From Pectobacterium actinidiae (GTDB taxonomy: Bacteria > Pseudomonadota > Gammaproteobacteria > Enterobacterales > Enterobacteriaceae), in NCBI RefSeq assembly GCF_000803315.1, contig NZ_JRMH01000001.1, forward strand, positions 1,550,001 to 1,614,000: a stretch of 64,000 nucleotides of DNA, given 5' to 3'. A model generated the notes under the pieces. It had not been told where the DNA came from. It made no database searches and saw only the letters and a program-made list of their open reading frames with translations. Both the position numbers and the translations under genes were made by a program. How positions within the stretch are numbered: position 1 is the stretch's first letter; each line of letters opens with the position of its first letter. This document shows positions 9,792-17,017 of the stretch, one piece after another.

Positions 9792-9827
9792 AAAAACCCG
9801 GTTTACGGAAACTTAAGCGGGGTTTTT
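9792..9827. terminator. Second terminator-like hairpin, shared element with 13744-13775
   Basis: AAAAACCC/GGGTTTTT encloses an inner GTTT/AAAC stem, giving a bidirectional terminator shape. Its right arm and flank (AACTTAAGCGGGGTTT, then TTGGCTC) recur at 13760-13790 behind an unrelated gene. Confidence 0.6.
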
Positions 9828-9954
9828 AAATTTGGCTCATCAGAAATTTATCATCAATACTTTAACCAAAGACGTAGTCTGCGCAGACATTGTGCTTTAC
9901 ACTGCGCGCTGCAAAAAACTGAGTAGATAAACGATTACGTAGGCGGTAATGGCG

Positions 9955-10431
9955 ATGAACGGAACGATCACAACCTGGTTTAAAGATAAGGGCTTTGGAT
10001 TTATCAAAGATGAAAACGGTGAGAACCGTTATTTTCATGTGATTAAGGTCGCCAACCCCGATCTGATTAAGAAAGATGCGGCGGTCACTTTCGAGCCCAC
10101 CACAAATAACAAGGGGCTGTCAGCGTATGCTGTGAAAGTCCTACCAGAAAGCAAATACATCTATATCGCCGGTGAGCGTATCAAGCTCACGTCGATCAGA
10201 TCTTATGTGGTTTACAGCGAAGAAGTGCTTGCTGATACGCACATTGATAAAGACAATACGGTGCTGTCAGTAGGAATATTGATGAATAGCATCAAGCCGA
10301 AAGCAGCCACTAAGCCCGATGAAATGCGCTCGCTGAAAAAACTGGCGATCACCACCTTCCAGGGTACAACGTTAATCTTCTCGGAAGATGAGATAGACGT
10401 GGATGCCACGGTGAAAATGCTCAAGGTCTGA
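9955..10431 (+). CDS. Cold-shock-domain protein with C-terminal extension
   Basis: A 158-aa protein whose first 65 residues form a cold-shock domain. NGTITTWFKDKGFGFI contains the RNP1 motif (KGFGFI) and RYFHV the RNP2-like motif, both used for single-stranded nucleic acid binding. Residues about 70-158 are an extra domain (KYIYIAGERIKLTSIRSY..., ending FSEDEIDVDATVKMLKV) that I do not recognise; it resembles a small alpha/beta module. ATG 9955 is preferred over ATG 9949 because AGGCGG is 8 nt from the former and only 2 nt from the latter. A hairpin follows the gene at 10452. Likely an RNA-binding stress protein, exact role unknown. Confidence 0.85.
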   Translation: MNGTITTWFKDKGFGFIKDENGENRYFHVIKVANPDLIKKDAAVTFEPTTNNKGLSAYAVKVLPESKYIYIAGERIKLTSIRSYVVYSEEVLADTHIDKDNTVLSVGILMNSIKPKAATKPDEMRSLKKLAITTFQGTTLIFSEDEIDVDATVKMLKV

Positions 10432-10451
10432 AATCATTCGGGCTAGCCCTG

Positions 10452-10490
10452 TGCTGAAATTCTGCGTCATGCATAAGCAGAATTTCGGCA
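10452..10490 (+). terminator. Long hairpin after the cold-shock-domain gene
   Basis: TGCTGAAATTCTGC pairs with GCAGAATTTCGGCA (14 bp with one G-U) across an 11-nt loop, 21 bp after the stop. No U tract follows, so it may terminate poorly or stabilise the mRNA 3' end. Confidence 0.45.
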
Positions 10491-10608
10491 TCGCTTCTGA
10501 TCGCCCCTTCAAGCTCAAGCCACACCGCGTTTGGGTCCTGTAATCTGGCGCAGTCTCAAAAATTACAGGTATAATCCTGTGAATTATTCAACGGGTTTAG
10601 AAACGAAA

Positions 10609-11148
10609 ATGACAAAACTCACCTTACAAGAGCAGATGTTAAAAGCTGGATTAGTGACCAGCAAAAAAATGGCTAAAGTTCAACGAACGGCTAAGAAATC
10701 ACGGGTTCAGGCGCGTGAAGCAAGAGAAGCTGTGGAAGAAAATAAAAAAGCCCAGCTTGAGCGTGATAAGCAGCTAAGCGAACAGCAAAAACAGGCTGCG
10801 TTATCTAAAGAATACAAGGCTCAGGTGAAGCAGCTCATTGAAATGAACAGAATCACGGTCTCAAAAGGCAATATTGATTTTAACTTCACCGATAATAATT
10901 TAATTAAGAAAATAACGGTGGATAAGCTGACTCAAGCTCAGCTAATTAGCGGTCGTCTCGCCATTGCTCGTTTGGTGGTTGATAGCAGCGGTGAGAATCA
11001 ATACGTTATTATCCCTGCGAGCGTAGCCGATAAAATTGCGCAGCGAGATGCGAACAGTATTGTATTAAATAGTACGCTGAGTCAGGAAGAGCAGGATGAA
11101 GACGATCCGTACGCTGATTTTAAAGTGCCTGATGATTTAATGTGGTAA
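10609..11148 (+). CDS. yaiL: YaiL family protein (DUF2058)
   Basis: A 179-aa protein nearly collinear with E. coli YaiL (MTKLTLQEQMLKAGLVTSKK at the start, DPYADFKVPDDLMW at the end). Residues 20-75 are a highly charged, Lys/Arg/Glu/Gln-rich helix, probably a coiled coil (AREAREAVEENKKAQLERDK). The rest is a small conserved DUF2058 domain. It has been described as a nucleoprotein or polyprotein-associated factor; function remains uncertain. The start is ATG 10609, matching the family N-terminus, although the frame is open 26 codons further upstream. TATAAT at 10570-10575 is a good -10 candidate without an obvious -35. A TTCG-loop terminator follows. Confidence 0.95.
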   Translation: MTKLTLQEQMLKAGLVTSKKMAKVQRTAKKSRVQAREAREAVEENKKAQLERDKQLSEQQKQAALSKEYKAQVKQLIEMNRITVSKGNIDFNFTDNNLIKKITVDKLTQAQLISGRLAIARLVVDSSGENQYVIIPASVADKIAQRDANSIVLNSTLSQEEQDEDDPYADFKVPDDLMW

Positions 11149-11173
11149 TTAACGTTTTTGCCAATACTTATCG

Positions 11174-11199
11174 ATGAAAAGCCCTTCGGGGCTTTTCAT
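11174..11199. terminator. TTCG-tetraloop terminator after yaiL
   Basis: ATGAAAAGCCC-TTCG-GGGCTTTTCAT is a perfect 11-bp stem capped by the very stable UUCG loop. A TTTT run lies in its 3' arm. It starts 26 bp after the yaiL stop. Very likely an intrinsic terminator. Confidence 0.85.
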
Positions 11200-11421
11200 G
11201 ACGGCATTATTTTCAGCCCGTTCATGTAACAACGCCGTGTTATTCTGAACACCGTTGTGACCAGCCGATCGTATTACGTCTTTTTAGCTTCCCCGCTTTA
11301 TTATATCTAGGTTAAACCTTTTTGCTGTTCTGGATAAACACGGCGTCATGTGTGGAAAGGCAGAGAAAATGGTCGTCCGATTTTCGGTTGTGAGCGCGTC
11401 GTGGAGTGTTCTAGATTCATC

Positions 11422-11437
11422 CTGTACATTACAACAG
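11422..11437. promoter_or_regulatory. LexA-like SOS box before the PEP-mutase/ada operon
   Basis: CTGT-N8-ACAG (N8 = ACATTACA) matches the LexA half-site spacing. It overlaps the Shine-Dalgarno ACAGGAG of the gene at 11447, whose second cistron is ada. One such match is expected by chance in about 65 kb, so position in front of a DNA-repair operon is the main support. The same bases could instead pair in RNA (TCCTGT with ACAGGA) and mask the ribosome-binding site. Confidence 0.4.
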
Positions 11438-11446
11438 GAGAACGCC

Positions 11447-12223
11447 ATGAACTTCACTGAACTTCATCATCAAAACAAACCCTTACTCATCGCGAATGTC
11501 TGGGATGCTGGCAGTGCCATTGCCGCTCAGGAAGCGGGTTATCAGGCTCTGGGAACATCAAGCGCAGCAATTGCTGCAATGCTAGGTTATGAAGATGGAG
11601 AAGCACTATCATTCGATGAGCTGCTCTATATCGTCACTCGTATCATGTCCGTTACTCACCTTCCATTAAGCGTTGATGTTGAAGCAGGGTTTGGTAGAAC
11701 AGCAAGCGAGATAACTGATAATCTTAAGCGCCTCGTTCAACTCGGGGTGGTTGGTGTCAACCTTGAGGATAGCAGCGTCGTTAAGGGTGTCCGACAACTC
11801 GATGATGCAATGGTATTTGCCAGCCTGTTAAAAGAGATTCGCAATACGCTGGACATGGAAAGCGATCAATTATTTCTTAACATTCGAACCGATACTTTTC
11901 TTCTGGGCCATCATCAGGCGTTGCAGGAAACGCTATTACGCGGTCGATTATATCAAGAGTCTGGAGCTGACGGCCTTTTTGTGCCGTGCCTAACCTCTGA
12001 ACATGATATTGAGACCCTTTCCCAGGAAATGACTTTGCCACTCAACGTCATGTGCATGCCCGAACTCCCGTCCTTCAACAGGCTGGAAAAACTAGGCGTA
12101 AGACGTATCTCGATGGGTAATGCGGTTCATTCAGCCATTCAATCGAATCTCAAAAAATTAATGTTAATTATCCCGTCGCAGCAGTCATTTGCAGGAGTTT
12201 TTGTTGATGAAAGTTCTCGATAA
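11447..12223 (+). CDS. Isocitrate lyase / PEP mutase superfamily protein
   Basis: A 258-aa TIM-barrel protein of the ICL/PEPM superfamily. NVWDAGSA (29-36) is the substrate-loop region, LPLSVDVEAGFG carries the Asp/Glu metal ligands, and VGVNLEDS the second acidic cluster. Members cleave or form C-C or C-P bonds of 2-oxo acids (oxaloacetate decarboxylase, methylisocitrate lyase, phosphonopyruvate enzymes); which reaction applies is unknown. The start is ATG 11447 with ACAGGAG 6 nt upstream; the open frame extends 33 codons further but those codons look non-coding. It overlaps ada by 17 bp, so the two are translationally coupled, and a LexA-like box precedes them. Confidence 0.88.
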   Translation: MNFTELHHQNKPLLIANVWDAGSAIAAQEAGYQALGTSSAAIAAMLGYEDGEALSFDELLYIVTRIMSVTHLPLSVDVEAGFGRTASEITDNLKRLVQLGVVGVNLEDSSVVKGVRQLDDAMVFASLLKEIRNTLDMESDQLFLNIRTDTFLLGHHQALQETLLRGRLYQESGADGLFVPCLTSEHDIETLSQEMTLPLNVMCMPELPSFNRLEKLGVRRISMGNAVHSAIQSNLKKLMLIIPSQQSFAGVFVDESSR

Positions 12224-13280
12224 TGACCTGTGTGATGTCTGGTATCAGGCTCTGCTTGAGCGTGCTCCAGAGTATACGGGGGTGTTTTTTGTTGGCGTAA
12301 GAACGACAGGCGTATTTTGTATTTCTATCTGTCGGGCACGAAAACCGAAACGTGAAAATGTTGAGTTTTATAAAGATTTCAAAGCTGCACTGGATGCGGG
12401 ATTTCGTCCCTGCAAGGTGTGCCGACCAACAGAAAATGCACATAGCGCACCGCCTGTAATTGAACAGGCGCTGGAACTCGTTCGTGCCAATCCGAAAACA
12501 CGCATAAGCGATGCCGATCTTCGTAAGTATGAGATCAGCCCGGAGCGGGTGCGGCGATGGTTTCTGCAAAATCACGGCATTACCTTTCAGGCTTTTCAGC
12601 GTATGCAGCGGGTGAATATCGCACTTCAGGAACTAAAAGGTGGCCGTACTGCTACGGAGGTTGCTTTTGATAGCGGCTACGAATCACTGAGTGGTTTTGG
12701 CTATACCTATAAACGGCTCACGGGCGGTAGCCCAACCGAACAGAGCCAGGTGATTATGATTCACCGTTTTACCACGCTGCTCGGCCCCATGTTTGTCTGT
12801 GCCACCGAGCGTGGTGTTTGTCTGCTAGAGTTTACTGACCGGCGAATGCTGGAGACCGAATTTCGCGATCTTCAGCGCTTGCTCAACGCTCGAATCATGT
12901 CGGGTGAAAATAATCATACCCGACAAGCTGAAAAAGAGATTGGCGAGTATTTTGCCGGAACACGCCAACAATTTACGCTGGTGCTTGATACGCCCGGCAG
13001 CGATTTTCAACGTACCGTTTGGCAAGCACTACAAACGGTTCCTTATGGTCAAACGTCCCACTATCAAGCGCTCTCTGGGCAGATGGGGAAACCCAATGCC
13101 GTACGAGCGGTGGCGGCGGCAAATGGTGCAAACCGCGTGGCAATTGTCATTCCATGCCACCGAATTATCGGTAAAGATGGCTCGATGACAGGTTATGGCG
13201 GCGGTATTGCGCGCAAAGAGTGGCTTATTGAGCATGAGAAAAAGTGCTTCATGATGTCAGCTGAACAAAAACTCACGTAG
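12207..13280 (+). CDS. ada: Bifunctional Ada: methyl-responsive activator and O6-methylguanine-DNA methyltransferase
   Basis: A 357-aa protein with the full Ada architecture. The N-terminal zinc domain has Cys38, Cys42, Cys69 and Cys72, at the same positions as in E. coli Ada, where Cys38 takes a methyl group from phosphotriesters and converts Ada to an activator. An AraC-type helix-turn-helix follows (about 85-180; RTATEVAFDSGYESLSGFGY). The C-terminal methyltransferase domain (about 190-350) has the active-site PCHR with Cys317. The start is ATG 12207, with GCAGGAG 9 nt upstream inside the 3' end of the preceding gene. It directly repairs O6-methylguanine and senses alkylation. I saw no clear Ada box upstream; the LexA-like site may provide SOS input. 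Confidence 0.96.
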   Translation: MKVLDNDLCDVWYQALLERAPEYTGVFFVGVRTTGVFCISICRARKPKRENVEFYKDFKAALDAGFRPCKVCRPTENAHSAPPVIEQALELVRANPKTRISDADLRKYEISPERVRRWFLQNHGITFQAFQRMQRVNIALQELKGGRTATEVAFDSGYESLSGFGYTYKRLTGGSPTEQSQVIMIHRFTTLLGPMFVCATERGVCLLEFTDRRMLETEFRDLQRLLNARIMSGENNHTRQAEKEIGEYFAGTRQQFTLVLDTPGSDFQRTVWQALQTVPYGQTSHYQALSGQMGKPNAVRAVAAANGANRVAIVIPCHRIIGKDGSMTGYGGGIARKEWLIEHEKKCFMMSAEQKLT

Positions 13281-13415
13281 TGTTTAACGTAAGATATTTT
13301 TTGTTTTTCAGACCGCTCCCCACATGGATGACAGAAAACGAAATAAGAATGATATTATCTAGGCCAAGCGATGCCAGTCGCAACTGACATAGATTTTAAC
13401 CCTTGGGGACAACGT

Positions 13416-13661
13416 ATGAGCAATGACGTACCACTTAAATTTTATGACATCGTGGATGAGTATTCGACGGAATGCGAAAAGCCAGTGAGCGAACCAGAAC
13501 GTGACCCTCTGGCGCGTTATTTCCAGTTGTTGATCACTCGATTAATGAATAACGAAGAAATCAGTGAGAATGCGCAGAAAGAGATGGCGAGTGAAGCGGG
13601 TATCGATGCGCATCGTATTGATGAGATCGCGACATTCCTGAATCAATGGGGTAATGAGTAA
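13416..13661 (+). CDS. ymjA: YmjA family small protein (DUF2543)
   Basis: An 81-aa acidic protein closely matching E. coli YmjA ([19 protein letters not shown] at the start, [13 protein letters not shown] at the end). It is probably all-helical and cytosolic, with no known function. The start is ATG 13416 with GGGGA 6 nt upstream; the frame is open further up but the family N-terminus begins here. A TATTAT -10 candidate lies at 13353-13358. A strong terminator follows at 13744. A degraded echo of its 3' end is seen at 16939-16972. Confidence 0.9.
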   Translation: MSNDVPLKFYDIVDEYSTECEKPVSEPERDPLARYFQLLITRLMNNEEISENAQKEMASEAGIDAHRIDEIATFLNQWGNE

Positions 13662-13743
13662 CGCCTGTTGAGGACATGTTGGAAAGGTTGAAAGCTCGTG
13701 TTTTCACGTCTTCTACTTAGCTGACAACCCAACGTGACTGAAA

Positions 13744-13775
13744 AAATCCCGCATAAGAAAACTTAAGCGGGATTT
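13744..13775. terminator. Bidirectional terminator, second copy of a small dispersed element
   Basis: AAATCCCGC/GCGGGATTT is a perfect 9-bp stem enclosing an inner TAAG/CTTA stem, with A residues on the left and T residues on the right. It serves ymjA and may serve the convergent GGCT gene. Sequence from AACTTAAGCGGG to GGCTC is shared with 9808-9840. Confidence 0.75.
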
Positions 13776-13853
13776 CTACATGTGGCTCTCTGACGGGATC
13801 ATCCGAATTTCTACCATCCAGCCTGATAGGCTAGGAAGGTGAACGTATTTTAT

Positions 13854-14198
13854 CTATGCCATGTACTGGCCTGTTTGTGGCTGTAGTTGATAAATCCACG
13901 CCGTAACCTGCTGGTTTTCAACGGTAGTCACCATAACCTCAACGCGATCGTAGCCCTCTTCAAACTCATCCAGCATTGACCAGTGCGTCTCAAGGTTATC
14001 GGAGACAAACAGGTAACCGCTGACGCGCGGCCCGTTATTATCCAGTACGATCCCTGGAAAATCCGCGGCGGCACCCCAGCCGCGTTCATAAAACGTGCCT
14101 GTTACGTAACCCGGCAACCATTCTCCACCGATGTTTTCCAGAATATAGGCATTAGCGTGACCCGGACGCAGCGTACCGTAGACAAACAAACGTTCCAT
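13854..14198 (-). CDS. GGCT-fold gamma-glutamylcyclotransferase-like protein (YtfP/BtrG type)
   Basis: A 114-aa protein starting MERLFVYGTLRPG. The YGTLRPG loop is the hallmark of the gamma-glutamylcyclotransferase-like fold, which releases 5-oxoproline from gamma-glutamyl amines. The acidic LDEFEEGYDR segment supplies the conserved catalytic Glu, and GYLF and WIYQ strands complete the barrel. Length is normal for the bacterial family. GAGGGAAA precedes the ATG. The substrate is unknown. It is convergent with ymjA across a terminator. Confidence 0.88.
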   Translation of the reverse strand: MERLFVYGTLRPGHANAYILENIGGEWLPGYVTGTFYERGWGAAADFPGIVLDNNGPRVSGYLFVSDNLETHWSMLDEFEEGYDRVEVMVTTVENQQVTAWIYQLQPQTGQYMA

Positions 14199-14360
14199 TT
14201 TCCCTCGTTAATCAAAACAATGCATACTCAAAGGGTGAAGAGTAATACTCAAGTTAGGATTTAATAAAGTGGTTCGCAACAGATACCTCACCGCTGATGT
14301 TCGGGTACTGAGCGAATCGTGCCTTTCGCATAGCGATCTTCTTAGAAGGAGGTAATGAGT

Positions 14361-14405
14361 ATGTGGACGATTTCTAAAAGTGAATGGTTCGATTCAGTAG
14401 GATAG
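14361..14405 (+). other. Possible 14-codon ORF behind a near-perfect Shine-Dalgarno
   Basis: AGGAGG ends 8 nt before an ATG that opens a 14-residue frame (MWTISKSEWFDSVG, stop TAG at 14403). An in-frame ATG at 14355 is too close to the Shine-Dalgarno. Translation initiation looks optimal, but no homology or downstream partner gene on the plus strand is recognised. It may be a small peptide or leader relic, or chance. Confidence 0.2.
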
Positions 14406-14459
14406 GGCACAGACAGCGGCGATGATCGTTATCGCTCAGCCCGGTTGGTGGTTTGGAAT

Positions 14460-14485
14460 AGTTGGCGACGGATAGATCGCCAACT
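14460..14485 (-). terminator. Hairpin downstream of mesD
   Basis: AGTTGGCGA/TCGCCAACT is a perfect 9-bp stem with an 8-nt loop, 37 bp beyond the mesD stop on the minus strand. The U tract is absent (ATTCC), so it is a moderate terminator candidate. Confidence 0.5.
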
Positions 14486-14522
14486 CAGACTGAGCTTGCT
14501 TCAAGTGATCGACCTGGCGACG

Positions 14523-15554
14523 TTATTTAGCCAAGAGTTCTCTTCGGACGATTTCTGCACCCGCACTTAACGCATTGAGTTTGCCTCTTGCAACTCGGCG
14601 AGATAAGGGAGTCATACCACAGTTGGTCGAAGGGTAGAGCTTGTCGGCATCCACAAACTGAAGCGCTTTACGTAGCGTATCGGCGACTTCTTCTGGCGTC
14701 TCAATGGTATTGGTTGCCACGTCAATGGCACCTACCATCACTTTTTTACCGCGAATGAGTTCAATAAGATCCATTGGAACACGAGAGTTCTGACATTCCA
14801 GTGAAATGATATCAATCGCCGATTTTTGCAGCTTAGGAAAAATTTCTTCATATTGCCGCCACTCGGATCCCAGCGTCTTTTTCCAATCAGTATTGGCTTT
14901 GATGCCATAGCCATAGCAAATATGCACCGCCGTTTCACATTTAAGCCCTTCAACGGCTCTTTCTAACGCGGCAATTCCCCAATCGTTCACCTCATCAAAG
15001 AAGACATTAAATGCGGGCTCATCAAATTGGATAATATCGACACCCGCAGCCTCTAATTCTTTGGCTTCTTGATTGAGAATTTTGGCGAATTCCCAGGCGA
15101 GTTTTTCGCGGCTCTTATAGTGGCTATCATAGAGCGTATCGATCATCGTCATGGGACCCGGTAAGGCCCATTTAATGGGTTGCGTGGTTTGCTGGCGTAA
15201 GAACTTGGCATCCTCGACAAAAACGGGCTTTTGGCGAACCACGGCACCAATGACTGTCGGTACACTCGCATCATAGCGATTGCGGATTTTAACGATCTCA
15301 CGTTTCTCAAAATCAACACCGCTGAGGTGCTCAATAAACGTCGTGACAAAATGTTGGCGCGTTTGCTCGCCATCACTGACAATATCAATCCCTGCTTGTT
15401 GTTGATCTGCTAGGCTCAAACGTAGCGCATCTTGTTTGCCCTCAATTAACTCATCGCCTTGCAATTTCCAGGGTGACCACAGTGTCTCAGGCTGCGCCAG
15501 CCAAGAGGGTTTCGGTAAGCTGCCAGCCGTTGAGGTGGGTAACAATATTTTCAT
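14523..15554 (-). CDS. mesD: MesD-type core methionine synthase (MetE C-terminal fold, folate-independent)
   Basis: A 343-aa protein equal to the catalytic half of cobalamin-independent methionine synthase; the folate-binding N-terminal half of MetE is absent. Zinc and homocysteine residues are visible: His211-x-Cys213 (HICYGYG), Glu253 (SLECQNS) and Cys312 (STNCGMTPL), plus the FDEP motif near 187. Its partner 30 bp upstream is a DUF1852 protein. That pairing defines the MesD/MesX system, described as needing oxygen and DUF1852 but neither methyl-folate nor cobalamin (published work on core methionine synthases). The methyl donor is unresolved. Without the DUF1852 neighbour it could have been called a generic MetE-like protein. 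The spacing from AAGG to the ATG is unusually long, so translation may be coupled to the upstream gene. Confidence 0.85.
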   Translation of the reverse strand: MKILLPTSTAGSLPKPSWLAQPETLWSPWKLQGDELIEGKQDALRLSLADQQQAGIDIVSDGEQTRQHFVTTFIEHLSGVDFEKREIVKIRNRYDASVPTVIGAVVRQKPVFVEDAKFLRQQTTQPIKWALPGPMTMIDTLYDSHYKSREKLAWEFAKILNQEAKELEAAGVDIIQFDEPAFNVFFDEVNDWGIAALERAVEGLKCETAVHICYGYGIKANTDWKKTLGSEWRQYEEIFPKLQKSAIDIISLECQNSRVPMDLIELIRGKKVMVGAIDVATNTIETPEEVADTLRKALQFVDADKLYPSTNCGMTPLSRRVARGKLNALSAGAEIVRRELLAK

Positions 15555-15584
15555 AATAATCGGTGACCTTTTGTTTTTGGTTAA

Positions 15585-16562
15585 TCAAAGAACGTAATTA
15601 GCAGACCATTGCTCAAGGATAGCGTGGTATGGTTTGATGAAGTTTTTCTCAGTAAACTTTCCCTGCTCGATAGCCAACAGGCTACGTTCTTCTCGATCAT
15701 AAACAATTTGAGTGAATGAATGATCCTGATGGTTCAGGCTTGGCTGATAGCACTGACCTGCCGGAGAGTTCGCATTGTAAATCTCAGGTCGGTAAATCTT
15801 TTGAAACGTCTCCATCGTGCTGATGGTACTGATCAGCTCAAGGTTCGTGTAATCACTCAATAAATCACCAGAAAAATAGAAAGCCAAAGGCGCGACACTA
15901 TTTGGCGGCATAAAATAACGAGCCTGCAACCCCATTTTATGGAAGTATTGATCGGTCAATGAATATTCATCTTGCTGGTATTCGACGCCTAATACGGGAT
16001 GCTGATTTCCAGTCCGATGATAGGTGTTTTTACTTGAAACACTTAGGCATATAACCGGTGCTTTACTAAAGCTTTCTTTGTAAGCATCTGAATTAACGAA
16101 GCATTTAAATAGATTTCCATGCAGATCGCCAAAGTTATCTGGGGTGCTAAATCCGGGGTGATTCTTATTATGATCTGACAGTAATACGCTAAAATCATAA
16201 TCTCGCACGTAGGAGGAGAAATTGTTTCCCACAATGCCTTCAATGCGCGCGTTAGTTTTTTTATCAACGATATTCGTTTTCAATATTTCAATGACTGGGA
16301 AGCTGCTGCCATTGCCTTCAATATCAACCTCAACGGAAATGATATCAAGTTCCACAGAATAGCGATCGCTTTTAGGGTTATCCCAATGCGCCAGGGAATT
16401 GAAACGATTGTCGATCATCGTTAACGCGTTGCGCAAGTTCTCCTGGCGGTTCTTTCCTCTCGCCAGGTTCGCAAAGTTGGTCGTGATACGCGTGTTTTCG
16501 GAGGGGTTATAATTTTCATCGAAACACGTGTTCTTAATCGTAAAGGTAAAATTCTTATTCAT
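15585..16562 (-). CDS. mesX: MesX, DUF1852 partner of MesD
   Basis: A 325-aa soluble protein of family DUF1852 (characteristic segments TRITTNFANLARGKNRQENLRNAL and DNRFNSLAHWDNP). No signal peptide or membrane segment. In bacteria with MesD, DUF1852 is required for methionine synthesis and is proposed to supply or activate the methyl group using oxygen; the chemistry is unknown. I see several conserved His/Asp/Glu residues (HKMGLQARYF, LNHQDHSF) but cannot assign a cofactor. It is the first gene of a two-gene operon with mesD (30-bp gap). A sigma70-like promoter lies at 16632-16661. Confidence 0.85.
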   Translation of the reverse strand: MNKNFTFTIKNTCFDENYNPSENTRITTNFANLARGKNRQENLRNALTMIDNRFNSLAHWDNPKSDRYSVELDIISVEVDIEGNGSSFPVIEILKTNIVDKKTNARIEGIVGNNFSSYVRDYDFSVLLSDHNKNHPGFSTPDNFGDLHGNLFKCFVNSDAYKESFSKAPVICLSVSSKNTYHRTGNQHPVLGVEYQQDEYSLTDQYFHKMGLQARYFMPPNSVAPLAFYFSGDLLSDYTNLELISTISTMETFQKIYRPEIYNANSPAGQCYQPSLNHQDHSFTQIVYDREERSLLAIEQGKFTEKNFIKPYHAILEQWSANYVL

Positions 16563-16631
16563 CGCGATCTGGCATCCTAATTCTTGCTATAAAACCTGAA
16601 TTTATTTCTTGTTTTTCCAAGGTTTTCAGGT

Positions 16632-16661
16632 CTTATAATTTTGCAGGTTTCGTATTGTCTA
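16632..16661 (-). promoter_or_regulatory. Candidate sigma70 promoter of mesX-mesD
   Basis: On the minus strand TAGACA (-35, 16656-16661) and TATAAG (-10, 16632-16637) are 18 bp apart, each 5/6 to consensus. Downstream, ACCTGAA/TTCAGGT (16594-16600 and 16625-16631) form an inverted repeat near the expected transcript start. It may be a regulator site or an RNA stem. No clear MetJ box. Confidence 0.5.
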
Positions 16662-17017
16662 TAGTACTGCACAATTTATGCCAGAGTCATTGAATGAGTA
16701 AAAGTGATTTAATTTCAATAGACATGAGCCATCTTCATGATTTGGTGTGTGGCCGGGATCGCTGCGGTTACTGAAGTTCTTACTGAACATAATTTGTTTT
16801 TGTAATTCAATGGATTAATTGATTTTTTCTGAATGGTCTTCTGGTAAGGCTAAAACGGAAAGCTCACCCTGCCTTTCGCTCTTAAGAGGCCGAACCGTCC
16901 TCGTTGGGTTCCTGGCCTCTGCATGGATGACATAATGAATCAATGGGCAATGAGTCGCGCTTGTTGAGAGCCTTTTTGATATTCCTCTTTGCCAAGACCA
17001 CCAGAATGGCCTCAGGG
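16662..17017. other. AT-rich intergenic stretch between mesX and the ABC exporter, with a ymjA-like echo
   Basis: 356 bp without a gene. Positions 16939-16972 align to the end of ymjA and its trailer (13641-13675): AATCAATGGG, AATGAGT and TGTTGAG are shared in order with small gaps. This suggests a decayed second copy or a copied fragment. I see no strong terminator for the ABC gene that ends at 17018. Confidence 0.4.

Larger units (their letters stand above)
14199..14522. other. Intergenic stretch between the GGCT gene and mesD
   Basis: 324 bp without a recognisable protein gene. It contains a very strong plus-strand Shine-Dalgarno (AGAAGGAGGT, 14344-14353) in front of a tiny frame at 14361, and the mesD 3' hairpin at 14460. 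The left end must hold the GGCT gene promoter, but I see no convincing hexamers. Confidence 0.5.

Noticed and set aside
12168..12575. Minus-strand open frame over the start of ada
   Set aside because: It overlaps the well-conserved Ada zinc domain in antisense and has no recognisable protein features.
16563..16700. SAM riboswitch or MetJ box upstream of mesX
   Set aside because: No kink-turn or SAM-box core and no tandem AGACGTCT-like sequence. Only a short inverted repeat was found.
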